This document shows positions 52,627 to 60,453 of a DNA stretch of 64,000 bases, piece after piece (the stretch's first letter is position 1; the number at the start of each line of letters is the position of its first letter). The notes below the pieces were generated by a model. That model was not told where the DNA came from. It saw only the letters and a program-made list of their open reading frames with translations, and did no database searches. The position numbers were made by a program, and so were the translations under genes. Origin of the DNA: Arthrobacter sp. Leaf69 (lineage in GTDB: Bacteria; Actinomycetota; Actinomycetes; Actinomycetales; Micrococcaceae); the NCBI RefSeq assembly GCF_001422645.1, contig NZ_LMLR01000001.1, positions 622,325 to 686,324 on the forward strand, written 5' to 3'.

Positions 52627-53598
52627 TTAGTGCATCCCGCGCAGCAGCCGGGCGAGCACGGGGACGATGACAGTGTTGGGGGCCGGGCCGGAACTCAGGA
52701 ACTGCTTGAGTCCGCGGGCCAGCCCGGCGGCGTTGACCACCTGGACGGTTTCGTGGCCGTCGTCCCGGCCCGGGGGGCGGCGGTGCCGGTCGATCACCGG
52801 TTCGTGCAGGTTGCCATCGGTGCTGTGGACCACGGTCCAGCCGGTGACGTTGAGCTCCGGAAAGATGTCCTGCATCCGGCGCACCACGTGGGCGAGCTGG
52901 GGAGGGGCGATGGACCGTCCGCCGTGGGTCAGGGCACTGCCGTTCCAGGCGTAGGCGCCGGGCGGCAGCAGCATGGAGCCGATGACCGCCATGCGGTAGC
53001 CGGAGAGCACCACGTGGTCGATGTGGCTGTTGTCCGCCGGGGACTGCAGCCCGTTGATGAGCCGGGCGGCCGGGATGGCGGGGAGCACCTGGCGGCTGAT
53101 GAGCTGCACGGTGCGCATTTCCCGCTGGATCCTTGCCTCCGCGCCGAAGATGCCCCGCTTGCGGGGCAGCCCGTGGACCTGCAGGCCCGCCAGGTCCCGT
53201 GGGATCAGCGGCACTCCGCCGCCGGCAGCCACCTCCTCGAAGGACGGGACGTAGACCGGGGCGTCCGCGGCGGTGTTGCGCGGTGTGTTGGGCCGGCGGA
53301 CATGCGCGGAGGCCCGGCTGCCAGCGGCCGGTGCGTCGAAGTGGGCACCTTCCTCGGCCGGGGCGGTGCGGCTGGAAAAGTCAGTGCCGCTGCCGTAGGA
53401 ACGGTCGTAGTCGGCCCGGCTCTTGGCGTCGATCAGCGTCTCGTAGGCGAGGGTGACGCGCCGGAAAGCGGCCGGGTCCCCGCCGTGGTCAGGGTGCGCG
53501 GTGCGGGCGGCCTTGCGGTAGGCCACTTTGATTTCCTTGTCCGTCGCCGTCACGGGGATCCGAAGGACCTGGTAATGCGAGCTGTTGCCCTGCGTCAA
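52627..53598 (-). CDS. DnaJ (J) domain-containing protein
   Basis: The 323-residue protein begins with a J domain (residues 8-66; HPD at 35-37 in ARTAHPDHGGDPAAFRRV), which stimulates Hsp70 ATPase. There is no Gly/Phe-rich or zinc-finger region, so it is not a DnaJ/CbpA co-chaperone of the usual form. Residues about 120-323 form an unrecognised domain with LVPLIPRDLAGLQVHGLPRKRGIF-like and NSHIDHVVLSGYRMAVI segments, the latter reminiscent of NERD-type nuclease-related domains. The start is a TTG at 53598 with AAAGGA about 8 bases upstream. It lies 22 bases from trmL on the same strand. Confidence 0.82.
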   Translation of the reverse strand: MTQGNSSHYQVLRIPVTATDKEIKVAYRKAARTAHPDHGGDPAAFRRVTLAYETLIDAKSRADYDRSYGSGTDFSSRTAPAEEGAHFDAPAAGSRASAHVRRPNTPRNTAADAPVYVPSFEEVAAGGGVPLIPRDLAGLQVHGLPRKRGIFGAEARIQREMRTVQLISRQVLPAIPAARLINGLQSPADNSHIDHVVLSGYRMAVIGSMLLPPGAYAWNGSALTHGGRSIAPPQLAHVVRRMQDIFPELNVTGWTVVHSTDGNLHEPVIDRHRRPPGRDDGHETVQVVNAAGLARGLKQFLSSGPAPNTVIVPVLARLLRGMH

Positions 53599-53710
53599 GC
53601 AAGAATCCTTTGCGTCGATGGTGCCAGCCCATCCTGGACGTCCGGCCTGGCCAGTTTAACCGGCTAGGGGGAGAACGAGCGTACCGGCACGGAAGGTTCC
53701 CGACGGCTGG

Positions 53711-53716
53711 CATAAT
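53711..53716 (+). promoter_or_regulatory. -10 box (CATAAT) of the diacylglycerol kinase-like gene
   Basis: CATAAT ends 7 bases before the ATG at 53724; no Shine-Dalgarno is present. It favours this start over upstream in-frame codons. Confidence 0.5.
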
Positions 53717-53723
53717 TCAGCGC

Positions 53724-54626
53724 ATGAACATCGCCGTTGCCGTCAACCCGCGGGCATCCTTTGGCCGCGGGTTGCATGCCGGCAACGAAGTAGCCGCGTA
53801 CTTCCGGGCCGCCGGGGCCGACGTCCTGCTCCTGTGTGAGGACAGCTACGATGCGCTGGCGGCGTCCGTGGAAAAGGCGCTGGCCTCCGGCGTGGATGCC
53901 CTCGTGATGGTGGGCGGTGACGGCATGGTCCACCTCGGCGTCAATGCGCTGGCCGGATCGGGCATGCCCTTCGGTGCGGTCCCGCTGGGGATCGTCCCCA
54001 CAGGCACCGGAAACGACATGGCGCGCGCACTGGAGGTGCCGGCCCACGACATCCCCGGCGCCTGTGCGGCCGTGCTCGCCGCCCTGGCCACCGGCGGGCG
54101 AATGATCGACGCGGGACGGGCGTCCTCCGACCGGACGTCCCGCTGGTTCGCCGGTGTGGTGTCCGCCGGGTTCGACGCGGCCGTCAATGAACGGGCCAAC
54201 GCCTGGCGGTGGCCCCGCGGCAAAGCGCGCTACCACCTGGCAATGCTCCGCGAACTCGCCTCGTTCCGGGCCATCAACTACACCGTCACGGCCGACGGCG
54301 GGACCTGGCGGCAGGGCGCCATGCTGATCTCCGTCGCCAACGGGCAATCGATTGGCGGCGGAATGAAGGTCACGCCCGACGCGGTGCTCGACGACGGCTA
54401 CCTGGACCTATTCATCGTCGGCCCGCTCTCCCGGACGGGCCTGCTGAAGGTCTTTCCGAGGGTCTTTTCCGGCGGCCACCTCGGGCATCCGGCCGTGCAC
54501 ATCCGGCGGGTCCGCAAAGTGGAGCTGTCCGCCGACAACGTGGTGGCCTACGCCGACGGGGAGCGGATCGGCCCGCTGCCCCTCACCATCGAAGTGGTTC
54601 CCGGGGCGATCCGCGTTCTGGCGTAG
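53724..54626 (+). CDS. Diacylglycerol kinase family lipid kinase (DagK/YegS-like)
   Basis: The 300-residue protein has NPRASFGRG, the nucleotide-binding VMVGGDGMVHLGVNAL (61-77) and GIVPTGTGNDMARAL (89-103), followed by the C-terminal beta domain with VANGQSIGGGMKVTPDAVLDDGYLDLFIV. These mark the DAGK catalytic superfamily, which phosphorylates diacylglycerol, sphingoid bases or related lipids. The exact lipid is not evident. It stands alone with its own promoter; a GC-rich 15-base palindrome (54642-54656) follows. Confidence 0.9.
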   Translation: MNIAVAVNPRASFGRGLHAGNEVAAYFRAAGADVLLLCEDSYDALAASVEKALASGVDALVMVGGDGMVHLGVNALAGSGMPFGAVPLGIVPTGTGNDMARALEVPAHDIPGACAAVLAALATGGRMIDAGRASSDRTSRWFAGVVSAGFDAAVNERANAWRWPRGKARYHLAMLRELASFRAINYTVTADGGTWRQGAMLISVANGQSIGGGMKVTPDAVLDDGYLDLFIVGPLSRTGLLKVFPRVFSGGHLGHPAVHIRRVRKVELSADNVVAYADGERIGPLPLTIEVVPGAIRVLA

Positions 54627-54737
54627 CCGCGGGCGGGACTCCGGACGGGCCGTCCGCGGCGCGGATCCGGGGGAGTCTAGAATCGTGCGGAGGCTCGGGC
54701 GGGAAAACGAACCGGCGTAGCGGAATCGGGGCAAGGC

Positions 54738-55472
54738 ATGGGAAGCAGGCGGGAAGCAGAGATGACGGCGACGGCGGCCGCAGGGGCCGGTTCGCACCGC
54801 GCGCGGTCTGTGCGCCGGGGGAGCCGCGCATTCCTGGCGCTCGCAGTGGCGACGGCGCTGGCCGGCTGCAGCGTCGGCATTCCGGACCCCGCAGCGCCCA
54901 AGGCGGTACCAGCGACTCCGACCCTCGCCACCCCCACCGTCACACCCGGATATGACGCCGCTGCCGTCGCCGCGAAGGACATGCCCTTCACTGCCGGAGA
55001 AACGCTGGCGGCCGGCGTGCCCATCCAGCTGTCCGACGGGTTGCGGGAGGTGCGGGGATGGAAGCCCGGCGGGGAGAACGTGGCCGGCGCGAACCGGTAC
55101 GTCAAAGAGGACGGCTGTGTGGCATCGGCAAAGGTACGGACGAACCAGTCAGCCCTCGCCGTCACCGGGAACGACAGGGCGTCCACCGAGGCGCTCTTCC
55201 AGTACCTGGATGCCAGCATCCTTCCCGGGTATCTAAAGCCGGCGACACTGCGCTGGGGTGGCGAGCCCGGCGAGCCCGCTCCGCGCGTCGAGGTGCTGGT
55301 GATAACGGGCGGGGAGCGGGCCGGCGCCAGGGCCACCGCTATCTACGCCCGGTTGTTCAGCAAAGCGGGCTCCTCTGTGTACCTGTCCGTTTCGTGCCCC
55401 GACGCCCGGACGCTGGCTGCGGCACGGGCCGACGCCGAAGCGCGGATCGCCGTCGTTCCGCCGTCGGCCTGA
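54738..55472 (+). CDS. Lipoprotein of unknown function
   Basis: No named family is recognised. The 244-residue protein has a basic N-terminus and a signal sequence with lipobox LAGCS (Cys44), predicting diacylglycerol attachment at the outer membrane face. A Pro/Thr linker of about 20 residues follows, then a compact domain with two cysteines (DGCVAS and VSCPDA) that could form a disulfide. The ATG at 54762 is an alternative start. A TAGAAT -10-like box at 54678-54683 could serve it with a leader of about 50 bases. Confidence 0.75.
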   Translation: MGSRREAEMTATAAAGAGSHRARSVRRGSRAFLALAVATALAGCSVGIPDPAAPKAVPATPTLATPTVTPGYDAAAVAAKDMPFTAGETLAAGVPIQLSDGLREVRGWKPGGENVAGANRYVKEDGCVASAKVRTNQSALAVTGNDRASTEALFQYLDASILPGYLKPATLRWGGEPGEPAPRVEVLVITGGERAGARATAIYARLFSKAGSSVYLSVSCPDARTLAAARADAEARIAVVPPSA

Positions 55473-55531
55473 GTCCTCCGTCGGGAAGTGCTGCCGGTTG
55501 CGACCCGGCCCGGGGTCGGGGGCGGAACCCG

Positions 55532-55957
55532 TCAGTCCCGACGCGTGGTCGAGAGCTTTGGCGAAAGCCGGTTCAGCGCCAGCGCCCCGACTAGCAGTCC
55601 GAAGTCCCGCAGGGCGACGTCGTAGAAGTCGCCCAGGACGATCAGGTTGACGATGATTCCGAGGAGCCACACCGCCACGAGCAGCGAGCCGAAGCGCGGT
55701 TTCAGCGCAACCGCCAGGCCGGCGGCGATCTCCACGACGCCAACGATGTACATGATGGTCTGGGCAGGCACCGGCACAACATCGGTGACCACGGGAGCCA
55801 GGTACATGGTCCAGTCGGTGAGCAGGTTCGTGAACTTGTCGAGGCCGAAGACTATCGGCGCAACGGTGAACACCGTCCGGAGCAGCAGGAAGGCCTGCCG
55901 CTCGGGAGCCGCGGCCAGTGGGCGGGCGGGCGCGGCGATGGATGCAGAGGATTTCAT
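55532..55957 (-). CDS. DoxX family membrane protein
   Basis: The 141-residue protein has four membrane helices (about 25-45, 66-86, 92-112 and 116-130) with FLLLRTVFTVAPIVFGLDKFTNLL and IMYIVGVVEIAAGLAVALKPRFGSLL, matching DoxX-like proteins. Such proteins are linked to redox or thiol homeostasis but are poorly characterised. The ATG at 55957 has AGAAGGAG 5 bases upstream. A TTCTAAAA-N13-TTTTAGAA repeat lies against the ribosome-binding site. The divergent neighbour is a Cys-containing winged-helix regulator, likely its repressor (inference). Confidence 0.85.
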   Translation of the reverse strand: MKSSASIAAPARPLAAAPERQAFLLLRTVFTVAPIVFGLDKFTNLLTDWTMYLAPVVTDVVPVPAQTIMYIVGVVEIAAGLAVALKPRFGSLLVAVWLLGIIVNLIVLGDFYDVALRDFGLLVGALALNRLSPKLSTTRRD

Positions 55958-55966
55958 CACGACTCC

Positions 55967-55995
55967 TTCTAAAAGTGGATGACTTGATTTTAGAA
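55967..55995. promoter_or_regulatory. Inverted repeat TTCTAAAA-N13-TTTTAGAA, candidate operator of doxX and its regulator
   Basis: The arms are perfect over 8 bp. The left arm overlaps the doxX ribosome-binding site, so bound protein would cover the start of that transcript. The core TCTAAA-N15-TTTAGA recurs upstream of the FAD oxidoreductase at 60288-60314. A weaker right half with the same spacing (GATTAA-N15-TTTAGA, about 56006-56032) lies nearer the regulator start. Confidence 0.65.
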
Positions 55996-56034
55996 TGGAA
56001 CCAGCGATTAAGCAATGAATCTTGTTTTTAGAGC

Positions 56035-56040
56035 TAGGCT
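56035..56040 (+). promoter_or_regulatory. -10 box (TAGGCT) of the Cys-rich regulator gene
   Basis: TAGGCT ends 6 bases before the ATG at 56047, predicting a leaderless mRNA. Confidence 0.5.
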
Positions 56041-56046
56041 GATTTC

Positions 56047-56781
56047 ATGATCCGATCCCCTTGGAACCGCAGGATTGCGGCCGTCGCGTCCCTGCGGGAC
56101 GAAAGCCGCCGGAAGCTGTTCGATTTCGTCGCCTCGGCCGGGCGTGCTGTCAGTCGCGACGACGCCGCCGGAGCCCTCGGCCTGCCCCGGAGCACGGCGT
56201 CCTTCCAGCTGGACCGGCTGGTGCAGGACGGGCTCCTGGCCGTGGAATTCAGGAAGCTTGGGGGCAGGGGCGGGCCCGGGTCGGGCCGGCCGGCAAAGCT
56301 GTATCTGGCCGCCGTCAGGGAAGTTGCTGCGTCGGTGCCGGACCGTAACTACGACCTGGCCGCCGAACTGATGGTCGCGGCCATCGAGGAGTCGGCGGCC
56401 GACGGCGGTTCCGCCCGCGAAGCGCTGGTGCGGACCGCCTACGCCAGGGGGGTGGCGGCAGCCCATGCCAGGGCCGACTTGACGGAACAGGACGATGCCC
56501 GGGCGGCAGCGGCGGGCACCGACTTTGCCGGGTTCCTCGCGGCGGAGGGCTACCGTCCGGAGGACGACGGCGAGGGCGGCCTGGTGCTGCTCAACTGTCC
56601 TTTCCACCGGATCGCCGAGGGCCACACCGATGTGGTCTGTGCCATGAACGGTGCGTTTCTGGGAGGGGCCGCGGCGGGGTGCGGAGTCGATCCGGACCGG
56701 GTGCAGGCTCTCGCCATCGACGAGCTTCGCGCCCTGGGCGCCGCGCAGCCGGCGCAGTGCTGCGCCCGGATCCGGCCTTAG
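56047..56781 (+). CDS. Winged-helix transcriptional regulator with C-terminal Cys cluster (SufR-like)
   Basis: The 244-residue protein has an N-terminal winged HTH (about 20-85; SRDDAAGALGLPRSTASFQLDRLVQDGLL, then a basic Gly-rich wing GGRGGPGSGRPAKLYL). The C-terminal domain holds LNCPFHRIAEGHTDVVCAMNG and a final QCCARIRP, giving cysteines spaced like the iron-sulfur ligands of SufR-type regulators. It may therefore sense redox state, nitric oxide or iron-sulfur supply (inference). It is divergent from doxX across a shared control region with inverted repeats, and lies near a cysteine desulfurase. Its stop overlaps the stop of the convergent EamA gene. Confidence 0.83.
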   Translation: MIRSPWNRRIAAVASLRDESRRKLFDFVASAGRAVSRDDAAGALGLPRSTASFQLDRLVQDGLLAVEFRKLGGRGGPGSGRPAKLYLAAVREVAASVPDRNYDLAAELMVAAIEESAADGGSAREALVRTAYARGVAAAHARADLTEQDDARAAAAGTDFAGFLAAEGYRPEDDGEGGLVLLNCPFHRIAEGHTDVVCAMNGAFLGGAAAGCGVDPDRVQALAIDELRALGAAQPAQCCARIRP

Positions 56782-57704
56782 GGTGTGTGGCGGCCCGTCG
56801 GGGCGGGGTCGGAGGCCGGCGTCGGGACGGCGGGCGCCGGGGACTTTGACCGCCCCTTCGTCCCGGTCAGCAGCACCCCTGCGATTACCAACAGGCCGCC
56901 CATGATCTGAACGATGGTGAGCGGCGTCCCCAGCACCACGGTGATCACCGCCGTGAAGACCACAATCAGGTTGAGGTAGTTCCCGGCGGTACCCGGCGCT
57001 GTGGTCTTCAGGGCAAGATTCCACAGGAGGTAGGCGCCCAGGGACGGGAAGACCACGATGTAGGCCAGAGACCACGCCTCGGCCGGCGTCTCGGGAAGCC
57101 GCACGTTCGCGGCGACGGCCAAGGGCGCCAGCGTCACGCCGGCGATCACCACCTGCGTCGCGGTGGCCGTTATGGCCGGCACGTCCAGCCTGCGGGCGAT
57201 GATCGTGTAGCAGCCCCAGACGAAGATCGCCCCGATCATCATGACTTCACCGATATTCAGGGACAGGCTGACTACCCGCTGCAGCTCGCCCCGGGTCAAC
57301 ACCAGCAGGACGCCAAGAAGGCCGAGGGTGATGCCGAACCAGCCGCGCCGCGTGGTCTTCTCGCCGGTCAGGACCATCGCCAGCACAACGATCAGGGCCG
57401 GGTTGGCCGCAGTGATCAGCGACGCGTTCATTGCCGAGGTGTGGCCGAGGGCGCCGTACAGCAAAAGCGTGTAGCCGCTCATGCCCAGCACGCTGAGAAG
57501 GAGGAGCACCGGCCAGCGGCGCAGCACCGCGCGCCAGTCCGGCTTCTCCACGAAGTGGGCCAGCAGCACCAGCGGTACGGCGGCCAGCGTCCAGCGCCAG
57601 AACGTCAGGTCCAGGGGCGTCATCGAGGCGACGGCGGCCTGGGCGACAATGAAATTCCCGGACCAGAAGAGTGTGGCCAGGACCAGGTACACGGACGCTT
57701 TCAC
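56778..57704 (-). CDS. EamA/DMT family transporter
   Basis: The 308-residue protein has ten membrane helices arranged as two EamA repeats (each about 140 residues), starting VKASVYLVLATLFWSGNFIVAQAAV. TFWRWTLAAVPL, ALGHTSAMNASLITAANPALIVVLA and PSLGAYLLWNLALKTTAPGTAGNYLNL are typical of drug/metabolite exporters of the RhaT/YdcZ-like group. Substrate is unknown. The GTG at 57704 is chosen because TACATT lies 6 bases upstream; the GTG at 57719 is an alternative. The last 30 residues are a Pro/Ala/Thr-rich cytoplasmic tail. Confidence 0.88.
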   Translation of the reverse strand: MKASVYLVLATLFWSGNFIVAQAAVASMTPLDLTFWRWTLAAVPLVLLAHFVEKPDWRAVLRRWPVLLLLSVLGMSGYTLLLYGALGHTSAMNASLITAANPALIVVLAMVLTGEKTTRRGWFGITLGLLGVLLVLTRGELQRVVSLSLNIGEVMMIGAIFVWGCYTIIARRLDVPAITATATQVVIAGVTLAPLAVAANVRLPETPAEAWSLAYIVVFPSLGAYLLWNLALKTTAPGTAGNYLNLIVVFTAVITVVLGTPLTIVQIMGGLLVIAGVLLTGTKGRSKSPAPAVPTPASDPAPTGRHTP

Positions 57705-57710
57705 CGCTCG

Positions 57711-57716
57711 AATGTA
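57711..57716 (-). promoter_or_regulatory. -10 box (TACATT) of the EamA gene
   Basis: On the minus strand TACATT ends 6 bases before the GTG at 57704. It decides between two candidate GTG starts. Confidence 0.45.
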
Positions 57717-57742
57717 CACCAGGGCCGTGCCGGGACCGCGGG

Positions 57743-57748
57743 TAGAAT
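57743..57748 (+). promoter_or_regulatory. -10 box (TAGAAT) of the cysteine desulfurase gene
   Basis: TAGAAT ends 6 bases before the GTG at 57755; only 26 bases separate it from the opposing EamA -10 box, so the two promoters are back to back. Confidence 0.55.
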
Positions 57749-57754
57749 TGGCCT

Positions 57755-58984
57755 GTGCCCGTATACCTTGACCATGCCGCCACCACCACCCTGGCCCCGG
57801 AGGCCCTGGCGGCGCTGACCCGTGAGCTGGCCCGCACCGGCAACCCGTCGTCACTCCACGGATCGGGCCGCCGCGCCCGCCGCGCCGTCGAGGATGCCCG
57901 CGAGGTGCTGGCTGCCGCGGCCGGGGCGCACCCCTCCGAAGTCATCTTTACCTCGGGCGGAACCGAAGCCGACAACCTGGCCGTGAAAGGCCTGTACTGG
58001 GCCCGGCACGCCGGGAACCCGCAGCGCACGCGGATCCTGTGCTCCGCCGTCGAGCACCACGCCGTGCTGGACACCGTCGAATGGCTCGAGCGGCACGAGG
58101 GCGCCGAGGTGACTTGGCTGCCGGTGGATGCGGACGGCGTCGTGGACCTGGCCGTGCTGGCGGCCGAGCTGTCCCGGGACCCCGCCTCGATCGCCCTGGT
58201 CACGGTGATGTGGGCCAACAACGAAATCGGCAGCATCCAGCCCGTGGCGGAGATCGTCGAGCTGGCGCACCGGGCCGGCGTTCCGGTCCACTCGGACGCC
58301 GTCCAGGCCTTCGGCTCCGTGCCTGTGGATTTCCGCGTCTCCGGGCTGGACGCCATGTCCATCTCGGGGCACAAGATCGGCGGCCCGGTCGGCGTCGGGG
58401 CGCTGATGTTGGGCCGGGCCGTGAAGCTGACCCCGGTGCAGCACGGCGGGGGACAGGAACGGGACGTCCGCTCCGGGACCCTGGACACCGCCTCCATTGC
58501 AGCCTTTGCCGCGGCGGCCGAAGCCGTGGCCGCCAACCTTCCGAAGGAAGCGGCACGCATTGCGGTCCTCCGGGACCGGCTGATCGACGGCGTCCTGGCA
58601 GCGGTGCCCGACGCTGTGCTGCGCGGGACCCCGGGCCACGGGCGGCTGCCGGGCAACGCCCACTTTACCTTCCCCGGATGCGAAGGCGACTCACTGTTGT
58701 TCCTGCTCGATCTGGCCGGGATCGAATCCTCCACCGGGTCGGCCTGCACGGCCGGGGTCCCCCGGCCGTCCCACGTGCTGCTGGCCATGGGACTGGATGA
58801 GGACACGGCCCGCGGCGCCCAGCGGTTCAGCCTGGGTCATTCCTCCACCGAGGCCGACGTCGACGCGCTGCTGGCGGCACTGCCCGGGGCCTACGCCCGC
58901 GCGCGGCAGGCCGGCATGGCCGGCCACGAGTCCAGCATCCAGACCGCGGGCACCGTCGCCCGACAGGCCGCCGCCACGGACTAG
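57755..58984 (+). CDS. Cysteine desulfurase, NifS/IscS family
   Basis: The 409-residue PLP enzyme takes sulfur from cysteine for iron-sulfur clusters and tRNA thiolation. It begins [16 protein letters not shown], has [16 protein letters not shown] with the substrate-site His, the PLP lysine Lys207 in [16 protein letters not shown], and the persulfide Cys331 in [17 protein letters not shown]. The short loop around that Cys fits IscS/NifS class I. mnmA lies 1.5 kb downstream, so sulfur transfer to tRNA 2-thiouridine is a likely use. The start is a GTG with a leaderless promoter. The gene end overlaps the stop of the convergent oxidoreductase. Confidence 0.94.
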   Translation: MPVYLDHAATTTLAPEALAALTRELARTGNPSSLHGSGRRARRAVEDAREVLAAAAGAHPSEVIFTSGGTEADNLAVKGLYWARHAGNPQRTRILCSAVEHHAVLDTVEWLERHEGAEVTWLPVDADGVVDLAVLAAELSRDPASIALVTVMWANNEIGSIQPVAEIVELAHRAGVPVHSDAVQAFGSVPVDFRVSGLDAMSISGHKIGGPVGVGALMLGRAVKLTPVQHGGGQERDVRSGTLDTASIAAFAAAAEAVAANLPKEAARIAVLRDRLIDGVLAAVPDAVLRGTPGHGRLPGNAHFTFPGCEGDSLLFLLDLAGIESSTGSACTAGVPRPSHVLLAMGLDEDTARGAQRFSLGHSSTEADVDALLAALPGAYARARQAGMAGHESSIQTAGTVARQAAATD

Positions 58985-60258
58985 GCGTGCGGCAGGAGCC
59001 CGTCGAGCGGGATGTCCGGATCGGCCAGGGCGGCAGGGCTCACGGCGGTTTTCGCCGAGATGAGCTGCTTGATCAGCTTTTGCGGCTTGCCGGAGCGAGG
59101 CCAGTTCACGCTCATGCCAGCCACCACCCGGCCATCGCGCTGCCAGAAGGCGAGGAACTCCTTGCCCTCGAGCGAACCCCGGATGGTGGGCGGCCCCGAG
59201 ACGAGTGCCGGGAAGCCGGAGTACTCCATGCTGACGTCGAACTGGTCGGTGTAGAAGTAGGGGACCGTGTCCAGGGAGGCGTCCCGCCCGAGCATCGCCC
59301 TGGCCGCCACTTTGCCGCCGTTGAGGGCATTGGACCAGTGTTCGCTGCGGTGGTGCTGGCCGGTGAAGGGGTGCAGGGCGTTCGCGACGTCCCCGGCGGC
59401 AAAGATTCCGGGCACTGAGGTCCGCAGCGAGGCATCAGCGAGGATGCCGTTCTCCAGCGCGATCCCCGCCGCCTCGGCGAGCGACACCTCGGGAACCACC
59501 CCCACGGCAATGATCACCAGGTCCGCGGGCAGGACGTCCCCGGCATCCGTGACCACGCCGGTGACCCGGCCCGACTGGCCGCTGATCCCGGCGGCCGAGG
59601 CGGGAAGCCGGAAGCGGACGCCGTTCGCTTCGTGCAGCGAACGGAAGAAGCCGCCCAGTTCCGGCCCGATCGCCGCACTGAGCGGCACCTCCTCCAGCCC
59701 CAGCAGCGTGACGGAATTCCCGTAGGCGCTCGCCGCCGCGGCCAACTCCATCCCGATCCAGCCCGAACCGATCATCACGACGTTGAGGCCGCCGTCGGCC
59801 AGGGCAGCGCGCAGCCGGCGGCTGTCCTCCACGGTGCGGAACGTGCTGACCCCCTCCAGGTCGCTGCCGGGCAGCGGAATGTGCCGGGGACGTGCCCCGG
59901 TGGCCAGCAGCAGCGAGGAGTAGCCCAGCGTCCGGCCGTCCGGAAAAATCACGCAGCGGGCTGCCGGATCAATCCGCGTGACGGCGGCGCCCAGCCGCAG
60001 GTCCACCCCGTTCTCCGCGTACCAGTCCGCCGGCACGACGGACAGGGCGTCGTCGTCGACTTTGGCTAGGAGGTAGTCCTTGGACAGCGGCGGTCGCAGG
60101 TAAGGGTGGTGCCGCTCCTCCGCCAGCAGGATCACCGGCCCGCCGTGACCTTCCGCGCGGAGGGTCTTGGCCGCGGTGGCGCCGGCGAGGCCGCCGCCCA
60201 CGATCACGATGTTTTCGGAGGAGGCCACAGTGTGCTCGATTCCTGCGGCCGCCGGCAC
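58981..60258 (-). CDS. FAD/NAD(P)-dependent oxidoreductase (ferredoxin/rubredoxin reductase type)
   Basis: The 425-residue protein has an FAD Rossmann motif [16 protein letters not shown], the [12 protein letters not shown] segment typical of putidaredoxin/rubredoxin reductases, an NAD(P) motif [15 protein letters not shown], and [10 protein letters not shown]. The C-terminal domain resembles that of AIF and BphA4-type reductases. Its electron acceptor is unknown; no ferredoxin gene is adjacent. The GTG at 60258 is listed, but the GTG at 60228 ([12 protein letters not shown]) matches family N-termini better. The TCTAAA-N15-TTTAGA repeat found at doxX lies 30 bases upstream. Confidence 0.88.
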   Translation of the reverse strand: MPAAAGIEHTVASSENIVIVGGGLAGATAAKTLRAEGHGGPVILLAEERHHPYLRPPLSKDYLLAKVDDDALSVVPADWYAENGVDLRLGAAVTRIDPAARCVIFPDGRTLGYSSLLLATGARPRHIPLPGSDLEGVSTFRTVEDSRRLRAALADGGLNVVMIGSGWIGMELAAAASAYGNSVTLLGLEEVPLSAAIGPELGGFFRSLHEANGVRFRLPASAAGISGQSGRVTGVVTDAGDVLPADLVIIAVGVVPEVSLAEAAGIALENGILADASLRTSVPGIFAAGDVANALHPFTGQHHRSEHWSNALNGGKVAARAMLGRDASLDTVPYFYTDQFDVSMEYSGFPALVSGPPTIRGSLEGKEFLAFWQRDGRVVAGMSVNWPRSGKPQKLIKQLISAKTAVSPAALADPDIPLDGLLPHA

Positions 60259-60287
60259 GCCCGGGGCCGCCTGTCGCGGGAAGGGTA

Positions 60288-60314
60288 TCTAAAACTGTCA
60301 CTTTTGACTTTAGA
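60288..60314. promoter_or_regulatory. Inverted repeat TCTAAA-N15-TTTAGA upstream of the FAD oxidoreductase, candidate operator
   Basis: Arms and spacing equal those of the repeat at doxX (55968-55994). On the minus strand the left arm merges with TAGATA (60286-60291), a possible -10 box, and the right arm falls where a -35 box would be, so bound protein would cover the promoter. Confidence 0.6.
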
Positions 60315-60341
60315 ATCACGCCGGAGGGCCGTCAAGGCCTT

Positions 60342-60371
60342 TTGGGTGAGGATTCGGCGTGGCGATAGAAT
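60342..60371 (+). promoter_or_regulatory. Promoter of mnmA
   Basis: TTGGGT (60342-60347) and TAGAAT (60366-60371) are 18 bases apart. The mRNA would have a leader of about 75 bases and uses GAGAAAG as ribosome-binding site. Confidence 0.5.
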
Positions 60372-60453
60372 GGGTCGGCCGGCATTGTGCTATTTCTGCG
60401 TCCAGCAGCCGCCCGGGCCGGCAACAACCCCCTGAACCCCAGAGAAAGTCAGT

